Below, piece by piece: positions 42,264 through 50,910 of a stretch of 64,000 nt of DNA. The position numbers were made by a program, and so were the translations under genes. Each line of letters starts with the position of its first letter. The first letter of the stretch is position 1. The DNA is from Salininema proteolyticum (GTDB lineage Bacteria > Actinomycetota > Actinomycetes > Mycobacteriales > Micromonosporaceae), in the NCBI RefSeq assembly GCF_042685645.1, contig NZ_JBHUNX010000001.1, forward strand, positions 372,001 to 436,000, read 5' to 3'. The notes under the pieces are model-generated. The model made no database searches. It had not been told where the DNA came from and worked only from the letters and a program-made list of their open reading frames with translations.

Positions 42264-44069
42264 CTACGGAAGCGCGTCCAGATAGGCTCGATGCGCCGTG
42301 GAGAACTCGTACCCGTTGAACGCGTCCCAATTCACCGACCAGGACATCAGGCCCCTCATACCGGGATAGGTCCCGAGCGGTTGGTAACCGCCGCAGTTCA
42401 CCCCCTTGATGAGGCAGTCGAGACTCTGCTGCACCGCACCGACGGACGTGAACCCGTTTCCGGCATTGTTGCTGGCGGGCAGGCCGATCGCCACCTGATC
42501 CTCGCGGAGCCCGGGAAAGAACCAGTCGGGATTGCCCTCGATCGGAAACCCGTTGAGCACCATGTCCGCCATGGCGGTATGGAAATTGACCGTCCCCATC
42601 GAGTGGTACTCGTCGTCCAGGCCGATGATCGGACCCGAGTTGTAGTGCTGGACATGGAGCATGGTCAGGTCGTCGCGAAGCGCGTGGATGACGGGAAGGT
42701 AGGCCCCGGCCCGGGGATCGGCCCCGCCCCACTCACCTCGGCCGTAGAAGGTGTAGCCCATCTGCACGAAGAACGTCTCGGGCGCCATGGTCAGGGCGAA
42801 CCCGTCCCCGTAACGGCCCGTGAGGGTCTGGAGCGCGTCGATGAGGTTGGTGATCACCGGCGTCGTCGGATTGCGGAAGTCCCTGTCCCCGTCGTCGAGC
42901 GAGAGGGAGTGGCCCTCGAAGTCGATGTCGATCCCGTCCAGCCCCCAGCGGTCGACGATCCCCGAGACGGTGTCGACGAAGTTGTCCCGCGCCTGGGCCG
43001 AGGTCAACCGTACGGTGCCGTTCGCGCCGCCGATGGACAGCAGCACCTTCCGCCCCTCGGCCTGGTGGGCCTCGATGGCGGCCTGGAACTCGGCGTCGGA
43101 CTCCCGCTCGGCGCACTCGGAGGCGGGGCAGCGGTCGAAGGTGACGACGCCGTTGCCGGGGCTCTCCCCGAAGGACAGGTTGACGAAGTCCCAGTCGGTG
43201 GAGACGTCGGCGAGCGGGATGTACCCGGACCCGTTGAGGAACGAGGAGTGGTGGTAGCCGACGAGCGACCGCGACCCCGGCGACCCGTCGGGCGGGGCCG
43301 GCGTGGAAACCTCGACCGGATCGCTCTGCGGCCCTTCGCCGGCGGCATTGTGCGCGGCGACCCGGTACGTGTACGCGGTCTCCGGCGTCAGCCCCGAGTC
43401 GGTGAAGACGGTGGAGGAAGAAGTGCCGACCTCGGTCCCGTCGCGGTAGACGCGATAACCGTCGACCTCTCCGGAGGGGGCGCTCCAGGACAGCGTCGCG
43501 GAGGTCGCGGTGGTGGAGTCCGACCGCAGGCCGCTCGGAGCGGCGGGCGGATTGTCGGGCACGCTTCCCGCCTCGCCGGAGAGGGCGAAGTCGTCGGCGT
43601 TGAGGGGCGGCTGGCCGTACCATCCGTGCACGTAGACGGCCACGGAGGTGGTGGAGGGCCCGGTGGTGAAGGCGACGGACAGCTTGGTCCAGGAACCGGC
43701 CGAAGCGGTCCAAGTCCTCGCCTCGTCCATGCCGTCGCCGCGGGCGCCGATATAGGCGTAGGACCCTTTGACCCAGGCGGAGAGTTCGTAGGCGGAGCCG
43801 GGCTGGACCGCGAGGCTCTGCGAGCACTCACCCGTGCCGGTGGAGGAGGGTGCCGTTTCCAGCGAGCCGCTGCCGCTGCGGGCGTCGGTGGAGACGGATC
43901 CGGTGGGGCAGGCCCAGGAGTCGAGCCCCGACTCGAAGCCGGGGTTGGAGAGGAGGTTCTCGGCGGCGTACGCGGGAAGCGGGGTGAGGAGGACGGCGAT
44001 GACGGAGAGGGCCAGGATCATGGCGCGGGCGGCCGGAGACCGCCCGCGATGGCAGGTGAGCGTGGACAT
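42264..44069 (-). CDS. secreted chitinase-like GH18 with CBM and FnIII modules
   Basis: 601 residues from ATG 44069 with GGGGGA upstream. Signal peptide about 1-35 (hydrophobic AMILALSVIAVLLTP, PAYAAE). Residues 36-165 form a CBM-like jelly-roll (ENLLSNPGFESGLDSW), 175-257 a fibronectin III domain (PPAAPSGLRSDSTTATSATLSW), and 268-601 the GH18 barrel. The catalytic motif is DGIDIDFE (378-385) with Glu385 as acid. It cleaves chitin outside the cell. Its promoter carries a long AT-rich inverted repeat. Confidence 0.9.
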   Translation of the reverse strand: MSTLTCHRGRSPAARAMILALSVIAVLLTPLPAYAAENLLSNPGFESGLDSWACPTGSVSTDARSGSGSLETAPSSTGTGECSQSLAVQPGSAYELSAWVKGSYAYIGARGDGMDEARTWTASAGSWTKLSVAFTTGPSTTSVAVYVHGWYGQPPLNADDFALSGEAGSVPDNPPAAPSGLRSDSTTATSATLSWSAPSGEVDGYRVYRDGTEVGTSSSTVFTDSGLTPETAYTYRVAAHNAAGEGPQSDPVEVSTPAPPDGSPGSRSLVGYHHSSFLNGSGYIPLADVSTDWDFVNLSFGESPGNGVVTFDRCPASECAERESDAEFQAAIEAHQAEGRKVLLSIGGANGTVRLTSAQARDNFVDTVSGIVDRWGLDGIDIDFEGHSLSLDDGDRDFRNPTTPVITNLIDALQTLTGRYGDGFALTMAPETFFVQMGYTFYGRGEWGGADPRAGAYLPVIHALRDDLTMLHVQHYNSGPIIGLDDEYHSMGTVNFHTAMADMVLNGFPIEGNPDWFFPGLREDQVAIGLPASNNAGNGFTSVGAVQQSLDCLIKGVNCGGYQPLGTYPGMRGLMSWSVNWDAFNGYEFSTAHRAYLDALP

Positions 44070-44107
44070 GGAATCCCCCAAGTGAAAGTCAGGCAACTTT
44101 CCTTAAA

Positions 44108-44133
44108 ATTATATTGAGTAATATCAATATAAT
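44108..44133. promoter_or_regulatory. AT-rich inverted repeat upstream of chitinase
   Basis: ATTATATTGA, six bases (GTAATA), TCAATATAAT: a perfect 10-base-arm inverted repeat 39 bases upstream of the chitinase start and near the 3' end of the SpoU gene. It stands out in GC-rich DNA and is a likely operator (GntR/DasR or LacI type are possibilities, inference). Confidence 0.6.
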
Positions 44134-44170
44134 CAAGGCGGTGATCACCCGGGGGCGGATTCGCTCCGGT

Positions 44171-44980
44171 TCAGAGGCGGCGCTGGCGCACGGCCTCGTA
44201 CAGGCAGACCGACGCGGCGGAGGCGGCGTTCAGACTGCTGGCCGAGCCGCCGATCGGGATGGAGGCCAGCCGGTCGGCGCCCTCGCGCCAGGCCTGGGAC
44301 ATGCCGGCGGCCTCATTGCCGACCACCAGGAGGACCGGACCGGTCAAATCCTGATGGGACAGTTCCACTTCGCCGTGCTCGTCGGTGCCGATCACGGTGG
44401 GGCGCACGGGGGAGTCGGCGGCCCAGGCGAGGATCTCGGCGGTGGACAGGTCGGCGAGCACGGGCAGCGAGAAGAGCGACCCGGTCGAGGCGCGGACGGC
44501 CTGCGGGTCGTAGGGGTCGGCGGCGTGCCCGGTGACCATGACGGCGTCGGCCCCGAAGGCGTCCGCCGAGCGCACCACCGAACCCAGGTTGCCGGGGCTG
44601 GAGGGCCGGTCGAAGACCACCCCGAGGAAGTCCTCGTGGGTGGAGAGCGAGTCGAGCCCGGGCCGGCGCTGCGAGACGACGGCGATGAGCTCGGGAGGCC
44701 CGTCGTCCTTCTCTCCGAGGTCGGCCATCAGGTCGGGGGTGAGGAGGTAGGTGTCGCAGCCGGCGGCGTCGATCGTGTCCCGCGCCCACGAGGAGAGGTC
44801 GCGGTCGATGTCGACCAGGATCGCGTCGAACGCCCACCCGTGCTCGAGGGCCAGGTTGATGGGGCGGACGCCCTGCACGAGGAAGAGCCCGGCGCGCGTC
44901 CTCTTGCGGCGGTTGCGCAGCAGGGTCTCCCACTGCTGCCACGCGGCGTTGCGCACGCTGATCCTCTGCGAATGTCCCAC
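44171..44980 (-). CDS. SpoU/TrmH-family RNA methyltransferase
   Basis: 269 residues from GTG 44980. An N-terminal substrate-binding domain (AGLFLVQGVRPINLALEHG) precedes the SPOUT methyltransferase domain with the three family motifs: NLGSVVRSADAFGADAVMV, VLLVVGNEAAGMS and IPIGGSASSLNAASAASV (the knotted AdoMet site). It 2'-O-methylates a ribose in rRNA or tRNA; the target nucleotide is unknown, and an AviRb/TsnR-like resistance role cannot be excluded. Confidence 0.87.
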   Translation of the reverse strand: MGHSQRISVRNAAWQQWETLLRNRRKRTRAGLFLVQGVRPINLALEHGWAFDAILVDIDRDLSSWARDTIDAAGCDTYLLTPDLMADLGEKDDGPPELIAVVSQRRPGLDSLSTHEDFLGVVFDRPSSPGNLGSVVRSADAFGADAVMVTGHAADPYDPQAVRASTGSLFSLPVLADLSTAEILAWAADSPVRPTVIGTDEHGEVELSHQDLTGPVLLVVGNEAAGMSQAWREGADRLASIPIGGSASSLNAASAASVCLYEAVRQRRL

Positions 44981-45101
44981 TCTGACCCCCTAGGTCGACG
45001 GCAATTTCGTCAGGATACCGCCGCGAGGCGGAGCGGGGCCGGAGATGTCCGCCCGGCAGGGCCCAGGACACCGCCCGGCCGCGGCGGGGACGGGAGTGAG
45101 A

Positions 45102-45911
45102 TCAGCCGATCGGCTCGGGCTGGGCCACGTGCTCGAACAGCTCCTCGGGGGAGGAGTCGGCGACCCAGATCCGCCGGTAGAGGCGCAGGAGCTCGGGCGA
45201 GGGCGCGAGACCCTTCGCGTCCTGCAGGCGCTGTTTGAAGCGCACGTACACCAGCTCCGCCTCGAGCGGCTGGTTGGACTGGACGAGCGCCAGCATGAGC
45301 AGGGTGTGGAGGCGCTCCTGGAAGGGGTGGTCGCGGGCCAGGTCGCTCAGCTCGTCGCGGGCGTCGCGGCCCCTACCGAGCATGACCAGCAGGGTCAGCT
45401 TGTTCTCGAGGATCAGCTCGCGCTGCCGGCGCCAGTGGCCGCGCAGTCGGCGGGCGAAGGGGACGTCGGTGTTGAGCGCGATCCCCACCCGCGACAGCTC
45501 CAGGGCGCGGGTCGACAGGCGCAGCGCGATGTGCCGCGAAGCGGCCGCGGCGGCCCAGCGGGCCAGCTGCGAGACGCGGTAGTAGTCGACGGCGGTGTCC
45601 TCCGGCAGTTCGAGCACGTAGCCGCCGTGGAAGGAGATGACGATGCCCGTGTGGGCCAGGGACTTGCGAATCGCGGTGATCAGGTTGCGCACGTACTGGC
45701 GGCAGGCCTTGGGAGGTTCGTCGCCCCAGAGTCCGGCGACGATGTCGGCCGAAGGGAGCGGCTTGTCGCCGCTGAGGACGAGCATGGCCAGCAGCGCGCG
45801 GTGCTGGGGGCCGCCGATGAACTGCGGATTGCCGTGGAAGTCCAGGCGGACGTCGCCGAAGAGCTGCAAAGACAGCGCCCTTTCGGGGGCGGGGTTCCTC
45901 TCAAGGTTCAT
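45102..45911 (-). CDS. SARP-family transcriptional regulator (BTAD domain)
   Basis: 269 residues from ATG 45911. An N-terminal OmpR-type winged helix (about 14-100: LSLQLFGDVRLDFHGNPQF, VAGLWGDEPPKACRQYVRNL) is followed by the BTAD domain (about 105-255) with DHPFQERLHTLLMLALVQSN. This size and layout match AfsR/SARP pathway activators of Streptomyces and relatives. No secondary-metabolite genes lie next to it in the window, so its target is open. Confidence 0.88.
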   Translation of the reverse strand: MNLERNPAPERALSLQLFGDVRLDFHGNPQFIGGPQHRALLAMLVLSGDKPLPSADIVAGLWGDEPPKACRQYVRNLITAIRKSLAHTGIVISFHGGYVLELPEDTAVDYYRVSQLARWAAAAASRHIALRLSTRALELSRVGIALNTDVPFARRLRGHWRRQRELILENKLTLLVMLGRGRDARDELSDLARDHPFQERLHTLLMLALVQSNQPLEAELVYVRFKQRLQDAKGLAPSPELLRLYRRIWVADSSPEELFEHVAQPEPIG

Positions 45912-46082
45912 GGCGAGCTCCGGAGTTGAAATGGGACGGGCACCGGGCGGTAATCGCCATCCTAGCAGCTGGGAGAGGGTGAGGCATCGTACGTTCGGCC
46001 CTAATGCGGGGTCGGGCGCCGAACGGGCCGGAGTGTTGCCGGGGCTGTGACCAGTGCGGGAGGAGCGGCCCAGGGCCGCCCC

Positions 46083-46712
46083 TCACCGGTGGTCGAGGGC
46101 CAGTTTGGCGCCGAAGCCTATCAGCGCGACACCGGTCACGCGGTCGGTGACGCGCCGTACTTTGGGCGCCCGCATCCACTTGGCGGCGAAGGCCGTCGCG
46201 AGGATGATGAGGCCCAGCCAGAGGATGCCGATGACGTCGTGGACGAGCGCCAGCAGCAGGCCCATGGCCAGGGGGTTCGTCCCGTCCGGAATGAACTGCG
46301 GGATCGCGGCGAGGTAGAAGACGCCGATCTTGGGATTGAGGATGTTCGTCAGCAGGCCCGTCCCGAAGGCCCGCCACGAGCTCTCCGCCAGGGGCGGGGC
46401 GTCGGCGTCTCCGAGTTCCCTGGAGAAGCTCTGCTTGATGAACTTCGCGCCGAGGAAAACGAGGTAGGCCGCTCCGGCGAAGGTCATGGCGCGGTAGGCC
46501 GTCTGCGAGGCGGCCAGCAGGGCCGAGGCCCCGACGGCCGCCGCGGCGCCCCACACCAGGCAGCCGACCTGGATGCCCAGGGCCGCCGAGAACGCGAAGC
46601 GGCTGCCCTTGGAGACGGCCGAGCGGAGGACCAGGGCGGTGTCGACGCCGGGCATGATCGTGATCAGCCCGGCGACGAGCGCGAACGAGACCAGCGCGGT
46701 CGCCATGCTCAC
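46083..46712 (-). CDS. LysE/RhtB-family amino acid exporter
   Basis: 209 residues from ATG 46712 with about six membrane segments. The LysE motif is at the start: LITIMPGVDTALVLRSAVSKG (usual GPxxxxV form, here MPGVDTALV), and FLTNILNPK-like GLLTNILNPKIGVF in the middle. It overlaps the glutaredoxin-like gene by four bases, so the two are coexpressed. Substrate likely an amino acid or similar small molecule. Confidence 0.85.
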   Translation of the reverse strand: MSMATALVSFALVAGLITIMPGVDTALVLRSAVSKGSRFAFSAALGIQVGCLVWGAAAAVGASALLAASQTAYRAMTFAGAAYLVFLGAKFIKQSFSRELGDADAPPLAESSWRAFGTGLLTNILNPKIGVFYLAAIPQFIPDGTNPLAMGLLLALVHDVIGILWLGLIILATAFAAKWMRAPKVRRVTDRVTGVALIGFGAKLALDHR

Positions 46713-46948
46713 TTCGCCAGTTTGGCGAGCAGCTCGTCGTTCGAGGGCTCCACCAGGTGGGAGCCGTCGGGGAACACCACGACCGGGATGTTGGTCCGGC
46801 CGCTGATGGACCGCGCCTCGTCGGCCGCCTCGGGGACGGCCTCCAGGTCGATGTACTCGTAGTCGACGCCCTCGCCGTCGAGCAGCTTCTTAGCGCGGCG
46901 GCAGTCGCCGCACCACTGCGCGCCGAACATGCGGATTCCCGATGCCAT
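46709..46948 (-). CDS. glutaredoxin-like/mycoredoxin-like protein
   Basis: 79 residues from ATG 46948 with AAAGGAA upstream. Thioredoxin fold with CxxC in FGAQWCGDCRRAKKLL and the cis-Pro motif TNIPVVVFPDG. Same class as mycoredoxin/NrdH glutaredoxins, reduced by mycothiol in actinobacteria. It forms an operon with the LysE exporter downstream. A second member of the family is at 58050-58283. Confidence 0.87.
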   Translation of the reverse strand: MASGIRMFGAQWCGDCRRAKKLLDGEGVDYEYIDLEAVPEAADEARSISGRTNIPVVVFPDGSHLVEPSNDELLAKLAK

Positions 46949-47184
46949 GTCAGTTCCTTTCTCTAGCCGATACCAGAATATGCCGCGGATCCGGCATCGT
47001 CATCCGGCGGAGCTCCGCAGCCGGTCGCGGGACTTGGCGCCGAGAAGGAGGGCCGGACCCATGGCGACGTTGGTCGCCGACAGGTAAAACAGGGCGAACA
47101 GGGTGTCCGGGCCGACCATGACGGCGGGATCGGCCGTCGACGGGAGACCCGGTCATTCCACGGGCGGTCATGAGGGCCCTTCGC

Positions 47185-47754
47185 TCACTGGCCGGGACGC
47201 CGCACCCAGTCGCGCGAGCGCGAGCCGATCGTGAGGAAGAACGCCAGGAGCATGGTGAGCACGACCGCGCCCGCCAGTCCGGCGCTCAGGTAGAGGGCGT
47301 TCTCGTCGACGCCCGGCGCGGGGCCGACCGTCTGGAGGGCGTCCACAATGCTGTAGAGCTCCCAACCGAACACGCCCACGGCGGGGAGGGCGAGGATGAG
47401 CAGAAACGTTCTTCCCCAGCTCTTCGAGGCAGAGAGGCCGAAAACGGCCAGGAGGCAGAGCAGGCCGAGCGCCGCCATGCCGATGTAACGGTAGGCGAAC
47501 TCCGGCGCCACTTCCAGCAGGAACTCCAACGCCTTCGGGATACCGCCGGGGTACTCGCTGTAATCCATCGAGTAGCGCACGATGGCGGCGATCATGGCGA
47601 TCACGCCGATCCACGCCATGATCACCCCCGCTGTGAAGGAACCGGGCTTGCTCACCGGACCCGGCTGCATCCCGCCGTAACCGGGCTGGAACGCGCCATA
47701 GGGGCCGGGCTGCTGCTGCGGAGCGTGGTACTGGGGCTGCGGAGGATAGGACAC
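47185..47754 (-). CDS. integral membrane protein with Pro/Gln/Tyr-rich N-terminus
   Basis: 189 residues from ATG 47754. Residues 1-38 are Pro/Gln/Tyr/Gly-rich (MSYPPQPQYHAPQQQPGPYG), typical of cytoplasmic tails of actinobacterial membrane proteins. Four membrane segments follow (about 42-60, 88-106, 115-130, 155-175). The acidic loop GPAPGVDENALYL lies between the last two. Function unknown. Confidence 0.7.
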   Translation of the reverse strand: MSYPPQPQYHAPQQQPGPYGAFQPGYGGMQPGPVSKPGSFTAGVIMAWIGVIAMIAAIVRYSMDYSEYPGGIPKALEFLLEVAPEFAYRYIGMAALGLLCLLAVFGLSASKSWGRTFLLILALPAVGVFGWELYSIVDALQTVGPAPGVDENALYLSAGLAGAVVLTMLLAFFLTIGSRSRDWVRRPGQ

Positions 47755-47802
47755 TGGAACACACCTCGTAGAGAACTCGACTGTCGGGGGACTCCCGACA
47801 GT

Positions 47803-48750
47803 CTACGGCCCCATGGCAAGCACGGCGGAAAGGCGTAACCGCACCGGACGGCCGCGCAGGTTCCGCAGCATACGGGCGTCGGCGAACCCCACCTCCCGCG
47901 CCGCCGCCTCGACGGTGGACCCGGCGGCGATCAACTGCTCCGCCCGCTCCACCCGCAGAGACTGCTGATACCGCAACGGAGTCAGCCCGGTGGCCCTCTC
48001 GAACCTCCGCGTCAGCGTCCGCTCGCTGACGTGCGCCCCGTCCGCCAACTCCTTGAGCGGCAGGGTCTCGCCGAACCGCCGGTCGATCTCGTCCTGCACG
48101 CGGTGGACGACCTCCGAGACGTGGTTGCGGTGCCGCAGAAGGGCGCTCTCCTGCAGGGCGTCGCCGTTGCGGCGCGCGTAGACGACCATCGACCGGGCCA
48201 CGCGCGCCGACCACGCCGGTCCGTGCCGCTGCGTGAGGAGGTACAGCGCCAGGTCGATCCCGGAGGCGATGCCCGCCGACGTCACCACGCGGTCGTCGTC
48301 GGTGTAGAGGACGTCCGGGACGACCCGCGCTCGCGGGAAGCGGCGCTGCAGGCGTTCCTGGAGCTCGTGGTGGGTGGTGCAGGACCGCCCGTTGAGCAGT
48401 CCGGCCTGTCCCAGGGCGAAGGCGCCGGAGCAGACGCTGCCGACCGTGCCGCCTCTCGCGTGGTGCTCGGCGAGCGGGGCGGTCGCCCGCGGCGACAGCG
48501 CGGTGCGGACCGGCCGGTCCGCCGGGCTGCGCCACCCGGGCACGAGGGCCAGGTCGCCGACCGTCAGGTCCGGCCATTCCGTCTCGGCCCGCAGTGCGAC
48601 GCCCTGCGGCGTGGTGACGGTGTCCTCTTCGGCCGTGTAGCGGATCGTGTAACCGAGCCCCAGGTCGGCCGCGGTGGAGAAGACCTGGGCCGGCCCGGCG
48701 AGGTCCAGCAGGTGGACGCGCGGGGCGAGGAGGAAGGCGACGGTCGGCAC
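47803..48750 (-). CDS. GlxA-type AraC-family regulator (DJ-1/PfpI plus AraC HTH)
   Basis: 315 residues from GTG 48750 with AAGGAG upstream; the frame is open further upstream but non-coding in character. The N-terminal DJ-1/PfpI-like domain (PTVAFLLAPRVHLLDLAGPAQVF) carries the nucleophile-like Cys in VGSVCSGAFALGQAGLL. The C-terminal AraC double HTH (about 220-300) includes LADGAHVSERTLTRRFERAT and VEAAAREVGFADARMLRNL. The end after LRNL (RGRPVRLRLSAVLAMGP) is shorter and different from the usual HFRRHFG form. It is next to an isochorismatase-like hydrolase, a common target. Confidence 0.83.
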   Translation of the reverse strand: MPTVAFLLAPRVHLLDLAGPAQVFSTAADLGLGYTIRYTAEEDTVTTPQGVALRAETEWPDLTVGDLALVPGWRSPADRPVRTALSPRATAPLAEHHARGGTVGSVCSGAFALGQAGLLNGRSCTTHHELQERLQRRFPRARVVPDVLYTDDDRVVTSAGIASGIDLALYLLTQRHGPAWSARVARSMVVYARRNGDALQESALLRHRNHVSEVVHRVQDEIDRRFGETLPLKELADGAHVSERTLTRRFERATGLTPLRYQQSLRVERAEQLIAAGSTVEAAAREVGFADARMLRNLRGRPVRLRLSAVLAMGP

Positions 48751-48764
48751 GATCCGGTCACTCC

Positions 48765-49307
48765 TTACGGGACGATCTGCGAGACGGTTCTGATGGTAGC
48801 GAACCGGCCTTCGAGCGCGAACCGGGTCCGCTCCTTGACGTCCTCGGCCGCGAGGCGGGAGCCGTCGGAGAGTTCGATGTCGTTGGTGGCGGTGGCGTCG
48901 ATCGCGAAGGTCACCGCGTAGCCGAGGTCCGAGGCCAGGCGGGCGGTGGTCTCGCAGCACTGCTCGGTGCGGATGCCGGACACGGTGAGGGAGGTGACGC
49001 CGCCCCGGGTGAGCATCGGGGAGAGGTTCGTGGTGGTGAAGGCGTTGTGGCTGGTCTTGGTCAGCACCGGTTCCCCGTCGGCGGGGTCGAGCCCCTCGAG
49101 GGTGCGGACGAAGCCGTTCTCGGGGTCGAAGGCGTTGCCGGTGCCGGGTTCGGTGTGGAGGATCCAGAAGACCGGGTCGCCCTCGGCGCGGGCGTGCTCG
49201 ACGAGGCGGCCGATGTTCTCCGCGATGGGGACTCGGGCGATCTGCCTCCAGCTGTCGCGCTGCCGGAAGGACTCTTGGGCGTCGATGACGAGTAGTGCGT
49301 TGCTCAT
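48765..49307 (-). CDS. cysteine hydrolase, isochorismatase-like
   Basis: 180 residues from ATG 49307 (MSNALLVIDAQESFRQ). The isochorismatase-like fold has Asp in LVIDAQ, Lys in LTKTSHNAF and the nucleophile Cys in SGIRTEQCCETTARLA. Cytoplasmic. The reaction (amide or enol-ether hydrolysis) cannot be told from sequence. It lies 14 bases upstream of the GlxA-type regulator and is on the same strand, the usual pair in Streptomyces and Pseudomonas. Confidence 0.85.
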   Translation of the reverse strand: MSNALLVIDAQESFRQRDSWRQIARVPIAENIGRLVEHARAEGDPVFWILHTEPGTGNAFDPENGFVRTLEGLDPADGEPVLTKTSHNAFTTTNLSPMLTRGGVTSLTVSGIRTEQCCETTARLASDLGYAVTFAIDATATNDIELSDGSRLAAEDVKERTRFALEGRFATIRTVSQIVP

Positions 49308-49422
49308 GGGTTCCAGGCTAGGGAGGGCGGCGGCCGAAGGGCAGGCCCGCACTGGTCGGCGGGCGGAACGATCCGGTCACCGTGCACAGGGGATGTCGCC
49401 GGGTTCGCGGATAATGGGAGGC

Positions 49423-49938
49423 ATGTTCTCCCAGATGGCGCAGCGAGAAGTGAACCGGCGGGGCGCCCGCGCGATCCTCATGGACCCCGAGGACCGGGTG
49501 CTTCACATAGGCGGGATCTACCCCAGGGAGCGGCGCCTGGGTTGGAGCCCGCCGGGCGGAGGCCTGGACGAGGGCGAGGAGCCGGTGGACGCGGTCGTCC
49601 GCGAGGTCTACGAGGAGACGGGGCTGCGGACCGACCGCGGGTCGCTCGTCGGCCCGGTGGCGGTGGACGTCTACGTCAACGACTCGCCCGAACGGCCCTT
49701 CGCCCAGGAGAACACGTACTTCTTCCAGCGGGTCGAGCGCTTCGACCCGGTCGTGGCCCAGGGCGACGACTACGAGCTGGACATGCGCCACGTCTGGATA
49801 CCCGTGGAGGAGCTGCGGACCCGCGAGGGCACCCGATACACGCGGGAGACGGCCGAACTGGTCAAGCGTCTGGCCACCGGCGACATCCCGGACCGGCCGG
49901 TGTTCTGCGGCTTCAACACCCCCGACAACTGGGTCTGA
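49423..49938 (+). CDS. NUDIX hydrolase
   Basis: 171 residues from ATG 49423; ATG 49435 is an alternative. The Nudix box is complete: GGGLDEGEEPVDAVVREVYE followed by ETGL (Gx5Ex7REUxEExGU). Typical for hydrolysis of nucleoside diphosphates linked to another group; substrate unknown. GGATAAT just before the start could be a -10 sequence, so transcription may begin very close to the start. It ends in a shared terminator with metQ. Confidence 0.88.
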   Translation: MFSQMAQREVNRRGARAILMDPEDRVLHIGGIYPRERRLGWSPPGGGLDEGEEPVDAVVREVYEETGLRTDRGSLVGPVAVDVYVNDSPERPFAQENTYFFQRVERFDPVVAQGDDYELDMRHVWIPVEELRTREGTRYTRETAELVKRLATGDIPDRPVFCGFNTPDNWV

Positions 49939-49953
49939 GCGGAGACGCGAGAA

Positions 49954-49994
49954 CGGCGCCCGGCCCCCCGGACGGGAAAAGGGCTCGGGCGCCG
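49954..49994. terminator. bidirectional terminator between NUDIX and metQ
   Basis: CGGCGCCCG (49954-49962) and CGGGCGCCG (49986-49994) form a perfect 9-base stem between convergent genes. Confidence 0.65.
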
Positions 49995-50021
49995 CTCCCG
50001 CTATGGGAAGGACTCAGGGGA

Positions 50022-50843
50022 CTAGAACGCCGCCAGGATGGCGCCGTCGTACTCCTCCTCGATGAACTTCTTCACCTTGTCGGACTGGAGCAGCTTGACC
50101 AGCTGGACGACCTTCTCGTCGTCCTCGTTCTCCGGCGTGGTCGCGACCAGGTTGGCGTACGGGTTGCCCTGGGAGGGCTCGATCAGCAGCGCGTCCTCCT
50201 CCGGGGCGAGGTCGGCCTCGAGGGCGTAGTTGGTGTTGATGACCGCGGCGTCGGCGTCGTCCAGGGAGCGCGGCAGCTGCGCGGCCTCCAGGGGCTTGAT
50301 GTCGAGGTCCTTCGGGTTGTCGGCGATGTCCTCGACGGTGGCGGCGTCCTCGTCGACGCCCTCCTCCAGGGCGATGATCCCGTTGTCGGCCAGCAGCTGC
50401 AGGGCGCGGGCGCCGTTGGTGGCGTCGCCGGGGATGGCGACCTGCGCGCCGTCGGCCAGGTCGTCGGCGGAACCGAGCTGCTTGGAGTAGAGGCCGAGCG
50501 GCTCGACGTGCACGTCGCCGACCCCGACGAGGTCGGTGCCGTTCTCGGCGTTGTAGTTGTCGAGGTAGGGCTGGTGCTGGAAGTAGTTCGCGTCGACCTC
50601 GCCGTCGGTGGTGGCGACGTTGGGCTGCACGTAGTCGCTGAACTCGAGGATCTCGATCTCGAGGCCGGCGTCGTCGGCCAGCTCGTCCTTGACGTACTGG
50701 AGGATCTCGGCGTGCGGAGTGGGGCTCGCGGCGACTCGGAGGACGTCCTCGTCGTTGCCCGATCCGCAGGCGGTGAGGCCGGCGGCGAGGACGGGGACGG
50801 CGGTCAGCGCTGCCAGGGAGCGGCGGTTGGTGCGGTTCGGCAT
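50022..50843 (-). CDS. metQ: methionine ABC transporter substrate-binding lipoprotein
   Basis: 273 residues from ATG 50843. Lipobox LTAC with the lipid-modified Cys26 (VLAAGLTACGSGND). NlpA/MetQ signatures: VAASPTPHAEILQYVKDEL, FSDYVQPNVATTDGEVDANYFQHQPYLD, VAIPGDATNGARALQLL. It captures methionine (L-, D- or related) outside the membrane and delivers it to MetI/MetN. It is the last gene of a metN-metI-metQ operon. Confidence 0.93.
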   Translation of the reverse strand: MPNRTNRRSLAALTAVPVLAAGLTACGSGNDEDVLRVAASPTPHAEILQYVKDELADDAGLEIEILEFSDYVQPNVATTDGEVDANYFQHQPYLDNYNAENGTDLVGVGDVHVEPLGLYSKQLGSADDLADGAQVAIPGDATNGARALQLLADNGIIALEEGVDEDAATVEDIADNPKDLDIKPLEAAQLPRSLDDADAAVINTNYALEADLAPEEDALLIEPSQGNPYANLVATTPENEDDEKVVQLVKLLQSDKVKKFIEEEYDGAILAAF

Positions 50844-50910
50844 GGGTCTGTCTCCTGTTTTCGGGTAGGCGGTGCCACAGTGGTGTGCTTTTAGGATTTC
50901 GGACTTGAGG

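Noticed and set aside
47000..47119. Minus-strand 39-codon frame MVGPDTLFALFYLSATNV
   Set aside because: Hydrophobic and possibly real, but no RBS and no support; it may be the remnant of a larger membrane protein.
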